Assembly (NCBI GenBank): GCA_001972305.1
Contig: BDDD01000918.1
Location: 186,001-250,000, forward strand
DNA length: 64,000 nt
Direction: 5' to 3'
DNA from: Cephalotus follicularis
Lineage: Eukaryota > Streptophyta > Magnoliopsida > Oxalidales > Cephalotaceae
The notes below the pieces were generated by a model, which had not been told where the DNA came from, ran no database searches, and was given only the letters and a program-made list of their open reading frames with translations. The first letter of the stretch is position 1. Every line of letters begins with the position of its first letter. A program made the position numbers and the translations under genes. Shown here piece after piece: positions 1 to 11,333 of this stretch.

Positions 1-206
1 AGGCGTCGACGTGTTTTTCTTAAAACAGCGTTGTTTTGTCTCAAATTACCCTTTTAACATTTCTTTAACATCTTTAATCCAAAATCAATATCATTAGAGT
101 TGGAAAACATCATCAAAGTCGGGAAATCCATCATTCCCATTAACTCAATAACAAGATTACATTTGAAAATCAAATATTACAACGTGCAAAAATTCCGGGC
201 GTTACA
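1..206 (-). repeat. Gypsy-1 3' LTR, partial
   Basis: Matches 6496-6590 joined to 10761-10871 of the 5' LTR. It ends (plus strand) in GGGCGTTACA directly before the polypurine tract, i.e. the LTR starts TGTAACGCCC on the minus strand. The rest lies beyond the window start. Confidence 0.93.
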
Positions 207-219
207 TCCACCCCTCATT
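207..219 (-). other. Gypsy-1 polypurine tract
   Basis: On the minus strand a purine run reading GAGGGGTGGA abuts the 3' LTR start. This is the position where plus-strand DNA synthesis is primed in LTR retrotransposons. Confidence 0.85.
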
Positions 220-239
220 CAAGGAATTTTGTCCTCAAA

Positions 240-1811
240 ATTAAAAAAATACTAAAATAAAAGTGGGTAACGTTCTCGGATATCATCCTCACGTTCCCAA
301 GCGGCTTCATCTGGTCAGTGGAACTGCCATTGGACCTTGACCATGGAGATGGCTCGGTTCCTCAAAATTTGTGTCTTCCAATCTAGAACTCGTGCAGGCA
401 ACTACTCACAAGATAAGTCACCTCGTATAGGAACAGCCTCATAATCTAGGACATGTGACGGGTCCAGGATATACCTCCTTAGCATAGACACATGGAAGAC
501 GTCATGCACGTTTGAAAGTGCAGGAGGTAAGGCAAGCTGGTAGGCTACCTCTCCAACTCTCTCTAGAATCTCAAAAGGACCAACATAGCGGGGAGCTAAT
601 TTGCCCCTTTTCCCAAACCTTTACACACCCTTCCATGGTGAAACCTTTAAGAAAACATAATCACCAACACTGAAGGTCAAAGGCCTCCTCTTAACACTGT
701 CCACATAGCTCTTCTACTGGCTCTGAGTAGCAAGCAGCTTCTCTTTAATCATCCTGATATTTTCTGAAGTTTCTTCCACTAACTCAGTTCCGAGTAAAGG
801 TCGCTCCCCGACCTTATCCCAACTAACAGGAGATCTGCACTTCCTCCCATACAGTGCTTCAAATGGTGCCATGCCGATATTGGAATGATAGTTGTTATTA
901 TAAGAAAACTCTATCAAAGGAATGTGATCCTCCCATGTACAAGCAAAGTCAATAATGCAAGCCCATAGTATATCCTGCAAGGTCTGGATGGTACGCTCAA
1001 ACTGCCCATCGGTCTGAGGGTGGAAGGCAGTACTCAGGTTCAGCTTCGTCCCGAAAGCTATCTGAAATCTCTTCTAGAAGTTGGAAGTGAAGATGGAATC
1101 TTTATCACATACGATGCTGACTGGAACACCGTGTGGCCTCACTATCTACTTCACATACAAACGAGCTAGCTTGCTCGCAGAATCAGTAACGTGTGTAGGT
1201 AGAAAGTGTGCTGATTTAGTGAGTCTATCCACGATAACCCACATGCCGTTGTGACGGTTCTGAGTCAGAGGAAAACCCGAAACAAAATCCATCGTAACAT
1301 GTTCCCACTTCCACTCTGGAATTGGTAAAGGTTGTAGTAATCCTGTCGGTCTATGGTGCTTGCCCTTAACTGTCTGGCAAGTCAAACACCTTGCCACATA
1401 CTCGGTGATCTCTCGTTTCATGCCAGGCCACTAGTAATCCCTCTTCATGTCTTGGTACATTTTTGTGCTACCAGGGTGAATGCTGTACTAAGATCTATGA
1501 GCCCCGTAAAGTAACTCACTCTTCAACCCATGCTCATTCGGAAGACACACCCGTCCCCGAAATCTTAAGACACCATCGGCATGTACCCGAAAATCAGACT
1601 CCGAGTCCAGATTCTCTTGAATCTTTTGCAATTCAGGATCGTGTGCTTGAGCATTCTTTATTTCATCAAGCAAAACTGGCTGTACTCTCATGCTGGCCAT
1701 AAAGATTCCAGGTGACTGATTAAATGGAAACCACTCTTGGAAGTCTTCTAACATCTTCCATTGAGACACCATCGTGCTGGCAACCATAGCCTTGCGACTA
1801 AAAACGTCAGC
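240..1811 (-). pseudogene. Gypsy-1 integrase with C-terminal chromodomain-like tail
   Basis: Integrase inserts retrotransposon cDNA into chromosomes. The N-terminal zinc-binding His-His-Cys-Cys module spans about 1370-1500, with CLTC at its end. The catalytic core follows: first Asp in VTMDFVSGF (near 1300), second Asp in CDKDSIFTS (near 1105), Glu in GQFERTIQ (near 995). All three acidic residues survive. The distal part shows the usual [12 protein letters not shown] and PSHVLDY blocks (about 440-530) and ends with an EAAWE motif near 300, typical of the degenerate chromodomain of Tekay/Reina-type chromoviruses. At least five in-frame stops, mostly TAG or TGA where Trp, Gln or Arg is expected, break the frame. 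Confidence 0.9.
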
Positions 1812-2246
1812 GACCACATACCCTTTCCCCGGGTGGTACTAAACACTGCAATCATAATCATTAAATAATTCTACCCATCTTCGTTTCCTCATGTTCAGTG
1901 TATCCTTACAAAACAGGTACCTCAAACTCTTATGATCTGTAAAGATCTCAAACTGTGCCCCATAAAGATAGTGCCTCCACTTCTAAAGGGCGAAGATAAT
2001 AGCGGCAAGTTCAAGGTCATGTGTCGGGTAGTTTTCTTCATACGGCTTTAGCTTGCTGGAAGCAGAAGCGATCACTCTTCCTCGCTGCATCAGCACGCAG
2101 CCCAAGCCCTTGCCCGATGCATCACTGTAGACTGCAAAGCCCTCATTACCATCAGGTAATGCCAAGATAGGAGCAGAAACTAACCGATCTTTCAGGTAAT
2201 GGAAACTAGCTTCACAATCTTCGTCCCAGACAAATAAGGTCTTCTT
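1812..2246 (-). pseudogene. Gypsy-1 RNase H
   Basis: RNase H removes the RNA strand during reverse transcription. The hallmark block [16 protein letters not shown] gives the first catalytic Asp. THDLELAA supplies the Glu and FTDHKSL the next Asp. The usual VADALSRK end appears as VADVFSRK at about 1795-1817. Stops interrupt it after the FAL segment near 1983 and before YHPGK near 1840. It continues directly from the RT domain in the order normal for Gypsy pol. Confidence 0.88.
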
Positions 2247-3581
2247 CTAGGTCAGTCTAGTCAAGGGCACGACTATCCTAAAAAAATTATGGAAAAACCT
2301 CCGGTAATACCCCGCAAAGACAAGAAAACTACGTACCTCCGTCACATTCTTCGGTTGTGGCCGATCTTGCACCACTTCAGTCTTTGACGGATCCACTGTC
2401 AAGCCTTCCCCAGATACAATGTGACCAAGAAAGATCACGTGATCAAGCCAGAATTCACACTTGCAGAACTTGGCGTACAACCGATGTTCTCTGAGAACCT
2501 GCAATACCAGCCTCAGATGATGAGTGTGCTCCTCCTCACTCCTTGAATATACCAGTATGTCATCAATAAACACCACTACAAACTGATCCAGGTATGGTCA
2601 GAATACGTCATTCATCAATGACATGAAAGCTGCTGGCGCATTGGTAACACCGAATGGCATCACCAAGAACTCGTAATGACCATACCGTGTCTGGAAGGCA
2701 GTCTTCTCAATGTCCCCTTCGCTTACTCTCAGTTGGTGATAACCTGATCTCAAATCGAGCTTGGAAAACACCCTTGATCCTTGCAACTGGTCAAACAACT
2801 CCTCAATATGGGGTAAAGGATACTTGTTCTTGATAGTTGCCTTGTTCAACATTCTGTAGTCGATGCAGAGCCTCATTGACCCATCTTTCTTCTTGACAAA
2901 TAACACAGGCGCACCCCACGGAGAAACACTGGGTCTAACAAAACCCTTATCAATTAGGTCTTGTAACTGTAACTTCAGCTCTCGCAACTCGGCAGGAGCC
3001 ATCCGATAAGGTGATTTAGAGATAGGAGCCGTTCCAGGAACAAGATCAATAACGAACTCCATACTCCTCTTCGGTGGTAAAGATCCCAAGTCATCAGGAA
3101 ATACATCCAGAAATTCACACACAACTGGAATCTCCTCCAGGCTCAAACCCTTCTCTTTCCTTCGATCAATCACATAAGCCAGGTATCCCTCGCATCCCTT
3201 CTCTAGATACTTCGATGCTTGAATAAAGGATATGATTGGTGTCGAAAACCCTTTGTCTCCCTTGAACTGGAATGTCGTTCCGTCGGGCAAACAAAAATCC
3301 TCAATTTTATTATAACAATCCATGCGAGCACGGTGTGCTGATAGCCAATCCATCCCCAGTATAACATCGAAGTCACGTATAGACAGTACTATCAAATCTG
3401 CATACAAAGAAATGCCCGCCATAGACATCTCGCAACTTCTATATATTGAGTCAGTGTACATAGAAGTCCCTGTCGGTGTACTTACATCAAGCATATATGA
3501 CATGCAGTCAAGGGTGACATCTAAACAAGATGCAAAACGTGCAGATATAAAAGAATGCGATGCTCCAGAATCCATCAACAC
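2247..3581 (-). pseudogene. Gypsy-1 protease and reverse transcriptase
   Basis: A 327-codon open stretch (3581 to 2598) begins with the aspartic protease. The active site DSGASHSF is intact (Asp at residue 4), and the second conserved block DVILGMDWL follows near residue 75. After a linker, the RT fingers and palm start at [16 protein letters not shown], with [16 protein letters not shown] and the catalytic Asp in [16 protein letters not shown] at about 2596-2598, in the place of an expected Arg codon, separates it from the next stretch, which opens with [10 protein letters not shown], the RT active-site loop. The connection domain with FLGHIVS and AGYYRRF follows. Apart from stops the catalytic residues are preserved, so decay looks recent relative to other copies here. 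Confidence 0.93.
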
Positions 3582-3975
3582 TCCAGCAGAAAAACCATAT
3601 ATATACAGAGTACCTCCAATAACGGAAGTCGACTCTGGAACCTCTGTCTAAGCAAGTACAAAAACTCTACCTTTTGCGACGCCCTTGCCGATGTCCTTCC
3701 TCTGTGACGGTCCTGCCGAACCACTACTACTTCCTAGCCCAGTAGGCGCTGTAGCTGAACTCTTCGGACAATCTTTCACAGAATGACCAGGTGCCCCGCA
3801 CCTCAAACACCAGCAATTAAACCTCCAGCAATCTTTCTGTTGGTGTCCTGTGCGACCACAATAGTAACATCCTCCCGATCTAGCATTACTCCCTTGGCTG
3901 GGAGAACCCTGTGAAGCTGTCTGTTGAGATTTGTTCTTGGATGACTTTGTCGGAGAACCACCATCTTGCCATTTC
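3582..3975 (-). pseudogene. Gypsy-1 gag, C-terminal zinc-knuckle remnant
   Basis: On the minus strand two CX2CX4HX4C knuckles are readable: CYYCGRTGHQQKDC near 3830-3880 and CLRCGAPGHSVKDC near 3770-3815. They are followed by a Ser/Gly/Pro-rich linker into protease. Zinc knuckles bind the RNA genome. Upstream of the first knuckle the sequence reaches the primer site within about 150 bases, so the capsid part of gag (normally about 1 kb) has been deleted. Confidence 0.85.
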
Positions 3976-4010
3976 CAAGGAAAATATCCTAGCTAAGCAT
4001 ATATGGAATA

Positions 4011-4023
4011 TGCTCCAATACCA
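4011..4023 (-). other. Gypsy-1 primer-binding site (tRNA-Met type)
   Basis: Minus strand reads TGGTATTGGAGCA, close to the plant initiator-Met-tRNA complement TGGTATCAGAGC with two or three substitutions, four bases from the LTR edge at 4028. Confidence 0.8.
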
Positions 4024-4565
4024 CTCTTGTCACACCCCGTTTCAATAAACCACATAAAGGTGGTAAAGGCAATTAACACAAAGGATCAGCTTATGCAAAA
4101 ACCATAAAATTAAACTTTTCAAAACACATCAATTGCGGAAGCATTAAAACTCATAAGCTGAAAACACGTAACGTGCATCCCATACTGCACGCTACTCAAT
4201 ACAAATATGTCATTGTTAAAAGCCCATAAAACGGAGCGTGATCGCAATACATTAATCCAAAAACAAAGTACAACAATAACCAACAGTACAGCACATCAGT
4301 ATCCTTAAAACAAAATAGCTTATTACAACCCGGAAGGACGTAAAACCAACAACAATAACATAAAGGCTTGTTCTTCGTCCAAGATAGTCCAACCGGTCCA
4401 CTGCATCAATCTGTAAAGTAGGGGGTTAGCCTTTGTCCTCACTCTGCTAAGTCATAACAGTAGTTTGGGATTAATATTACATGCATGTCATGAAATGTAT
4501 GCATAGATGATGCAGTGCAGTAGAGAATACCAGTTTATATATATATCTGAAAATATATAGTTTAA

Positions 4566-4990
4566 CAGCACAGTAAAATATCAGTAAGGACATATAAATA
4601 CGAAAATATATGTATGCAATAACAGTACAGTAGTAACCCGCCCAGGGCTACATCACAGGCACAGTAGTGTCCGAATAGGACCAGTAAACAGTACAGTAAG
4701 TCCACAAAGGGACCACAAACAGGCAGTCTATACGTACAACGCCGCCAACTCCTGGCCCAACGTTGCACTCCCACTTTGGTCCCTTCTCCAGGCAACCAAG
4801 CAAGACAACAGTACAGTGAGTTACCCAGCCAACTCCTGGCCCCTAGGTCAACCCTACCACTAGTCATCGCTGGCAGTCCCCGCCATGCAACTAGTACGGC
4901 TCAAGCACAATCGCAGTAAATTCACAGAGCAACACAGTGAATCAATACAGTAAACAGTGCAGTAAACAGTACAGTAGTGATCGTTTAGAT
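4566..4990. repeat. CAGTA-rich short-repeat zone in the Gypsy-1 LTR
   Basis: Many irregular copies of ACAGTA/ACAGTAA, e.g. around 4570, 4630, 4690 and 4945-4980. A similar zone occurs in the Gypsy-3 LTRs. Confidence 0.6.
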
Positions 4991-5339
4991 CGACAACAAG
5001 AAGTTCATTTCAAAATGTTTTCAAAAGTGATAACATTAGAAATATGTATTTCTAACAGATAGAAAATGCTTTAAACAGTTCAGTAGTGGAAATCGCTTTC
5101 CAAAGATGTTCAAAAATATAACAATATTCATTTTATATTTTCGTACTCAACAAAGTAATTTTCAACTCGTATATGCACTTCTAATATAACAATACTTAGA
5201 AATCATAATAAAGTTATAACCATTCAATAAACAGGCAGTAAACAGTACATATGCAATGCATACAAATGCTCGAATGCATCCTAACAAAAGTCGGGATCGT
5301 TTCGTATCGTTTAAATAAGAAAAATTCCCAAACAGTACA

Positions 5340-5605
5340 AGAAGGCGTCGATGTCTATGAATAGGCGTCGATATCTTTGTCCCTCAACGTCGACGTTCAA
5401 GTTCTTAGTGTCAGCGCTTTCCACTATTTGAAGACATCGATGTCCATCTTTATACGCATCGACGCTCAAGGTATGGAACCTTAAAGGTCAGCGTATTGCT
5501 TAAGGCGTCGATGCGTTAAGGTAGGAACCTTAGGCGTCGATGTATAATACCTCCATATCCAAGCAGATAATCCAAAGGCGTTGATGTTCTTCAAAGACAT
5601 CGATG
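5340..5605. repeat. GTCGAC-palindrome cluster in the Gypsy-1 LTR
   Basis: About nine imperfect copies of a GCGTCGACGC-like palindrome spaced 20-40 bases (e.g. 5343, 5363, 5385, 5426, 5455, 5503, 5532). Variants such as GCGTCGATGC and ACATCGATGT look like CpG-to-TpG decay of one consensus. A second, smaller cluster is at 6361-6506. Confidence 0.75.
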
Positions 5606-6360
5606 CGTTTCGAGCACCAGTCGTCTTCTTCCTCACGACGTGACAAACAGTGACCATCAAAATCCACATACATGCAAGTCAACATGTAATCAAGACAGGA
5701 AACCAACATGTAGATACATATCACATACCCAGCATAACATGGCATTGATCCAGTTATCAAAAACAGTTCAATAATCATGAAATCTATGCACCAAAATCAT
5801 AGTCCAGGCATGAACATTAATCTCAAGAATACGATTATGGCTTCCCCTACCGCTTTGTTCCAAGTTAGGAACTAGAAAGTGCACCTCTTTAAGTCCTTGA
5901 ACCGACCACAGCAGCTCCAAGGATCGTCCCGTTCCTGCTAGCCCACAAGCTTCAAGTTCCAAGCTCTAAAATGCTCAACAATGGTGGAACTTCCCTCCTT
6001 GTTCACACTCAGGTGTTTTAGCCGAATCAGTGGGGAGAAGAGGAGCATTTATGCTATGGAAACTCTCCCCTTTCTTCACTTGTCCGTTGCATGCATCTCA
6101 CAGATTACATTTCCCATTTTTCTCTCTTTCCAAGCTCTGTCTCTTTTCCTTTGTAGGAGCAGGTGACAAAGGCTATCTCTCAGCCTGCATGCACACCCAA
6201 GTGTCATGCCTTCTCTTCTCTTCTAGCACCTGCATGCCTAGTAACATGCCAGCATGCTCAACACATATTGTCCGTGCCCCAAGGCACCTGCAAAGTGGCC
6301 TTAAGTTGTCCCCTTGCATGTTATTCTGTCAGCAGAAGAAAGTGTCTGTCATTTGTTGTT

Positions 6361-6506
6361 ACGCATCGACGTCCTCTTTAGGTGTCGAAGTCCTTTCCTT
6401 TTTATCCGAGGGCATCGATGTTCTCGCCTACATCGACGTGCATGTGCATGCAGTTACGTGCGCTTCTTGTTTCAAAGGCATCGATGCATTCGAAAAGGCG
6501 TCAACG
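6361..6506. repeat. Second GTCGAC-palindrome cluster in the Gypsy-1 LTR
   Basis: Copies near 6363, 6412, 6432, 6478 and 6497, close to the LTR 5' end. The last copy is also seen at the window start in the 3' LTR (positions 2-12). Confidence 0.7.
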
Positions 6507-7525
6507 CGTTTTTCTTAAAATTGCGTCGTTTTATCTCAAATTGCCCTTTTAAGTTTTCTTTAACATCTTTAATCCAAAATCAATATCATTTGTGACACCC
6601 ATCCCAACCGGGACAGATGTCACAATCACGTGGCAAGCCTACTTTCGGAAACCTCCACGTGATATCTTAAAACCTGTTTGAAAATTTCTTAAAACCATCA
6701 TAAAGTTGAACTTTTTACAAAAACTTGAAACTTTTTCTATCTCTTAAATTTTTGCGAAAATCGGGCATGTTGTATCCATTTATCGGATTATGCCCCATGT
6801 AAAGAAAAATACAGTTTATAAAACACACTCCCGAATAAGGAATCAACAGGTATAATTGGGATTAGCCCTCAACAAACCACGATTTAAAGCACTAAACAAG
6901 CATGGGCTGGGCTCTGCCTCAACCTCATTATAAAAGTATGAAAAGTAAATAGATAGAGCTCGACTCTTTGACAATAAAACCATAAAAGAAAACATTATTT
7001 AAAAATATAAGTAAATGCGTAATTTAAATGTTGATGAAGTAATGTTATGCATGTGATAAAGCCTTGGCCATGTGTTGAAACACTGGTAGCATGCCCTGCT
7101 CTCATGGTCCATCCCTTACTGAATCTGACTTAGCAACTGCTCGCATAATCTGAAAAGAAAGACTGTGAAGGGGGTTAGTCAAAATGACTAAGTGAGTTGG
7201 GACAAGTCATTCCCTGTTTCATCCATGAAGAATCAGATGTGCTGAATGAAAACGATATAGCAAAGATCGAAATATATAAGGCAATAAATAAAGTGAATAA
7301 AAGAATATCAACAAGACTCAATTATAAAGGAACTCATAACTCAAAAATGAAACTGTACTCAACAAAACTCAAAACTTAAACTGGTACTACACGAGTACAA
7401 TAGAATCACAATAGGATCAGTATACATGAATATCAAGACTCAAAGACATGATCATCAATCATAAATACAGATATGTGCCCAAAATCATAAGAACTAAGAA
7501 TGCTGGTATAACTATAATATCATCA

Positions 7526-7697
7526 TCATATCTCGTATCACTGCTATAACTGCTCTGCTCTGCCATATCAATATAATATCATCATCATATCATCCTTCTC
7601 ATATCTCATATCACCATCATCATCATCACATCACCCTCCTCATATCTCATATCATCATCATCATAATCACATCATCCTCCTCATATCTCATATCATC
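7526..7697. repeat. (ATC)n microsatellite
   Basis: Degenerate ATC/CAT trinucleotide stretch mixed with CATATCTCATAT blocks inside solo LTR A. Confidence 0.8.
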
Positions 7698-7810
7698 ATC
7701 ACATCCTCCTCATGCACCGGTGCAATATCCCATGCCACCACCATATCTAATGGCAATGCTATATCCCATGTCTCAACCCAACCACACAGACTATATATCC
7801 TCTCTGCCTC

Positions 7811-8160
7811 ATCCGAGGGGTCGATGGATCATCGCACGAACCCTAGCCCTCGACCGAGAATTCGCGTGCACGTAACTCAACCTCGTCTGAGGGGCCAGCA
7901 TATCTCTACACGGACCCTAGCCCTCGTCAGAGAAATTGCATACCTCATATCTCGCACGAGGGGCCGGCGTATCTCAACTCATGGACCCTGGCCCTTGCCG
8001 AGAAATTAAATGTAGTCATCATACCTCGCACGAGGGGCCGACATATCTCCGCAAGGACCCTAGCCCTCGCCGAGAAGCCAATCCTATCATCCATGTCTCG
8101 CACGAGGGGCCGACATATCAATGCACGAACCCTGACCCTCGCCGAGAAATCATGTGCAAT
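7811..8160. repeat. Five-unit tandem repeat (about 65-80 bp) in solo LTR A
   Basis: Each unit carries a CGAGGGGCCGACATATC-like block followed by ACCCTAGCCCTCGCCGAGAA. Units start near 7811, 7879, 7946, 8025 and 8096. The short ORFs across it are by-products of the repetition. Confidence 0.85.
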
Positions 8161-10760
8161 CAGATAACCAAACACGGTCTAACAGGTGAGTGATGGAGCA
8201 GCTCTGCTGCACTCACACTCAGCATACCATCATAGACAATAGCATGCCGCAGATCCAGGTATGGAACCCAGGGGCAGATCCCACATAACATCCCATCATA
8301 GACCAATGGGTATGATAAGGAGAATTGAGCATCGAACATACACCTCACCTTGGATCGGTAGGCATCATATGTCACAATTCATATAGTACCCAACATCAGA
8401 ATACAAAATACGAGATCAATGATACATAAGGAAAAATAGGAAGGTGACTTAGTCGCCCAGAGTCTATCATATAACAGTCAAATAACAAGCTCAACATAAG
8501 ACATGTGGGATTCAAATCCTGACCAAATCATCAATAACAAACAAATGGGCACACATAGAACAAGAGTCTCAAAGACAATAAAAATAAAATAAGGGAATGT
8601 CCCACTCACTGTATCAATGCTAATAACCCCAGCGGACTAGTCCCTCGATGCTCCAGACCAGAAACCAAATTCGCGTCTACAATGTTATCACATAACAATA
8701 TCCATAAACATATTGTCTATGCATATACAAAATAGGATGCATATAAAGCACGTATAAGCTACTTTATGTAATAAGATGTCGTATTGAAGTGAAACTTTCC
8801 ATATTATAATTGTCATTCAAAAATTGAGTGAAACCGACAAGTTGAGCTTTAGTCTCCTTTCTAAAGTCATTGCTTAACGAGTTTCCGTAAAAGCACAAGT
8901 TAACACCCTTTGACCATTTTTAAAGATCCAATGGAGTTGAAACTTTGCGAATGGTGTTTATTTTTATTCAAGAGCCTACCACTGAAAATAAAGTCAAACT
9001 GATGATCAAAGCTATGAGCTACTTTGAAAAACTAAGGTTTAAACTATTTTTTTCGTAAAAACTGCAAAAACGAGACTTTTTTGCCAAAATCATATCCGTT
9101 TAATACCAAAATTTTATGAATGTGTTTAAACATATCTAGGAACCTGGTGCTCAAATATCAATTCAAACGGATAAGCAGAGCTATATGTTCCTTTGTAAAA
9201 CCACCGTTTCAAAACGATTTTAGCGTAACTTCGGACTTTTAGGTCTAAACCAAGTATGTTTGGAATGGAACTTTACAGATAATATTTATACCTATTCAAA
9301 GGTCTACCCTTAAAATTTCAAGTCAATCGGACCACTCTAGGTCTAAAAAGTGATAAAAATGCCATTTCGGCAACGTGACGGCTATAAATGTCGATATCAA
9401 CCAATAACTCAATTACTCAACAAGCTAACACAATCCGTCTTTAGACCTTAACAAAATTACATTCTCTTCTTTACAATCTTAAACCCGGAATTTAGATACA
9501 AAAATAGCTACCATCTATGTGATTGATTTCTCAACTAATAACACCATCTAATCACTTTACGTTAAAGAATTACTCAACATTTATCATTCTTTAAGAAGGC
9601 CAAATCTTATGGCAAAAAAATAGAGGTTAACCCATGGTAATATACTTTAATTTATCAACACATTCACACTTTAATTCCTCAATAATATCAGCTATTCAAT
9701 TCCCCTTAAAGAACCCAAATTTTGCGGGAGTTGAGATAGTATGCAATTCATAAAAAATTTCATCTCATTACCACTCCTATCATCCAAAAATACCATCACA
9801 ATATCACTTCCAATTAACTATCAAGAATTCAAAAATTAAAGGAGGTGAGGAAGAATTTAATTGATATTATAAAGCTTCATTTCTAGCACAACCACATCTA
9901 TAATTCATATAAAATCACGTTTCCCCTCCCATAACAATAGCCCGAAATAGTTGATGAAACTATAAATATATTAACTAATCTTAACAAAGAAGTAGTTGGC
10001 TTACCAATTATTGCTAGAAGAAAGGAAAGGAATCACTTTTGAACTTGAATTTTTGAAGAAGGAAGTTGAGGAAGGGATGAGGGCTTCCTAGGAGTAACTT
10101 CGGCTACCCAAGCGAAGGAATGAAAAAAAAACTGAAATCTTTGAACCATATATGTATATATATAAGCATATAGAGATCATTAGAAACTTGAAGGAACTTG
10201 GCACCAAGAAAAGAGGAAGAATGCCGAATTTTCTTGCAACTTCGGGCATGTAGGAGGGAGATGTAGAACCTTCCTCAATGTTGAAGACTTAAGCAAGAAC
10301 AAGGGCCGGATTTTGTGAGGAGAAATAAAAATATTTTGGGCCATATAATGTCAAATATCGGCTGGACATAATAATGAGAGAAAGAGCTTGTCATATTGGG
10401 CAGAATTTGATGGAATAAAATGATTTGGGCCTCTAGGACAAACATGGATTCGGCTACAAAAAAAAAATAAAAAAGATAAACCTGCAAATCTAATAGCCAT
10501 GAGTAAGTGTAATTGGGCTTTAAAAAAAGTGCATAATTTTAGCCATACTTAAGGGAATAAGGTTTGGGCCTCTAAACCCTCAAGTTACATAAATAGTCCA
10601 ACTCAGAAGTTTTAGCCCAAAATAAAATTTGTAATTTGGCTTAGAAATCCATAGGTACTTGCCAAAAAAAAAATTCATATACGTCTCATAAATTATTATG
10701 AATGTCATGCACAAAAATGCATAATTATACTCCAAATATAACACGGGATATTACATCATT

Positions 10761-10871
10761 GGAGTTGGAAAACATCATCAAATTCGAAAAATCCATCATT
10801 CCCATGAACTCAATAACAAGATTACATTTGAAAATCAAATATTACAACGAGCAAAAATTCTGGGCGTTACA
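10761..10871 (-). repeat. Gypsy-1 5' LTR, outer part
   Basis: Continuation of the LTR after solo LTR A and its duplicated TCATT. It aligns with 95-206 and ends GGGCGTTACA at 10871. Confidence 0.92.
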
Positions 10872-11330
10872 CTGCTGATAGTTCCATTAGCAGAATCTGC
10901 AGAATTGCGAGGGCATGGAGAGGGTGAGGCGAGGGCATTATGCAGCATACATATACGGCGAGGGCATTACGAGGATTGGAGAGGGTTGGCGATGAGTTAT
11001 GTAGTATGAGCAGATGACGGCGAGGGGATGTTGCCCTAGCTACACCCTCGCCATGGCGAGGATCTGCCGAGGGGATGGAGTCTGCCCTCGCCATAGCGAG
11101 GGCATGATGGCGAGGGGAGACTGCCTTAGCCATACCCTCTCCGTGGTGAGGGCAATATACGGGGAGGGGACGTTACCCTCGCTGTGTCCTCGCCATGCAC
11201 TCGCCGAGGGGGCTGGCGATGAGGAATTTGGCGAGGGTGTTTTCCTCTCGCAATGCCCTCACAGTTGGATCAATGGCGAGGGGACGATGAGGGGAAGTGC
11301 CCTCGCCGTAGCCCTGTTTTTTTAGTAGTG
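10872..11330 (-). mobile_element. CACTA (En/Spm) DNA transposon end with subterminal repeats
   Basis: Read on the minus strand the element begins CACTACTAAAAAAACAGGGC at 11330, the CACTA-type terminal repeat. It continues into ten or more copies of GGCGAGGGCA/TGCCCTCGCC in both orientations, the subterminal repeat pattern that binds the transposase in this superfamily. GTG at 11331-11333 fits one side of the 3-bp target duplication. The body is cut at 10871 by Gypsy-1; the other half must lie left of the window. No transposase is visible. Short GC-rich ORFs here are artefacts of the repeats. Confidence 0.78.
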
Positions 11331-11333
11331 GTG

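Larger units (their letters stand above)
4028..6590 (-). repeat. Gypsy-1 5' LTR, main part
   Basis: The LTR 3' end is at 4028 (plus strand TGTCACACCCC). The LTR is about 2.67 kb once solo LTR A (6591-10755) and one TSD are discounted. It resumes at 10761. It contains a CAGTA-rich zone (about 4566-4990) and two clusters of the GTCGAC palindrome. A block with GGGGCCAGGAG on the minus strand (near 4840) is shared with solo LTR B, so both belong to one family or close relatives. Confidence 0.92.
6591..10755 (-). mobile_element. Solo LTR A (4.2 kb) inserted in the Gypsy-1 LTR
   Basis: Bounded by TGTGACACCC and GGATATTACA, i.e. TGTAATATCC...GTGTCACA on the minus strand. It is flanked by perfect 5-bp duplications TCATT (6586-6590 and 10756-10760). 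The Gypsy-1 LTR continues in alignment on both sides, as its other LTR copy at 1-206 shows. There is no gag-pol ORF, primer site or second LTR inside, so it is either a solo LTR left by LTR-LTR recombination or one very long LTR. It contains a CAT microsatellite and a tandem array. The family is unassigned. The AT-rich remainder (8400-10750) shows no coding signal. Confidence 0.88.
1..10871 (-). mobile_element. Gypsy-1: chromovirus-type Ty3/Gypsy retrotransposon, interrupted, left end outside window
   Basis: Minus-strand element read from the 5' LTR on the right (4028-10871, split by solo LTR A), through a primer site at 4011-4023, gag remnant, protease, RT, RNase H and integrase, to a polypurine tract and the start of the 3' LTR (1-206). 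The order protease-RT-RNase H-integrase defines Ty3/Gypsy. The integrase tail resembles the Tekay/Del chromovirus type, which is inference. The internal region is only about 3.8 kb because most of gag is missing. Many in-frame stops make it a dead copy. The right-flank 5-mer is CTGCT, so the same 5-mer is predicted to the left of the 3' LTR outside the window. Confidence 0.93.

Noticed and set aside
6030-6518. 162-codon plus-strand ORF rich in Ser, Cys and Phe
   Set aside because: Sits in the Gypsy-1 5' LTR on the opposite strand and spans decayed palindrome motifs; no domain.
7824-8193. ORFs over the solo LTR A tandem array
   Set aside because: Repeat-derived; frames shift from unit to unit and both strands are equally open.
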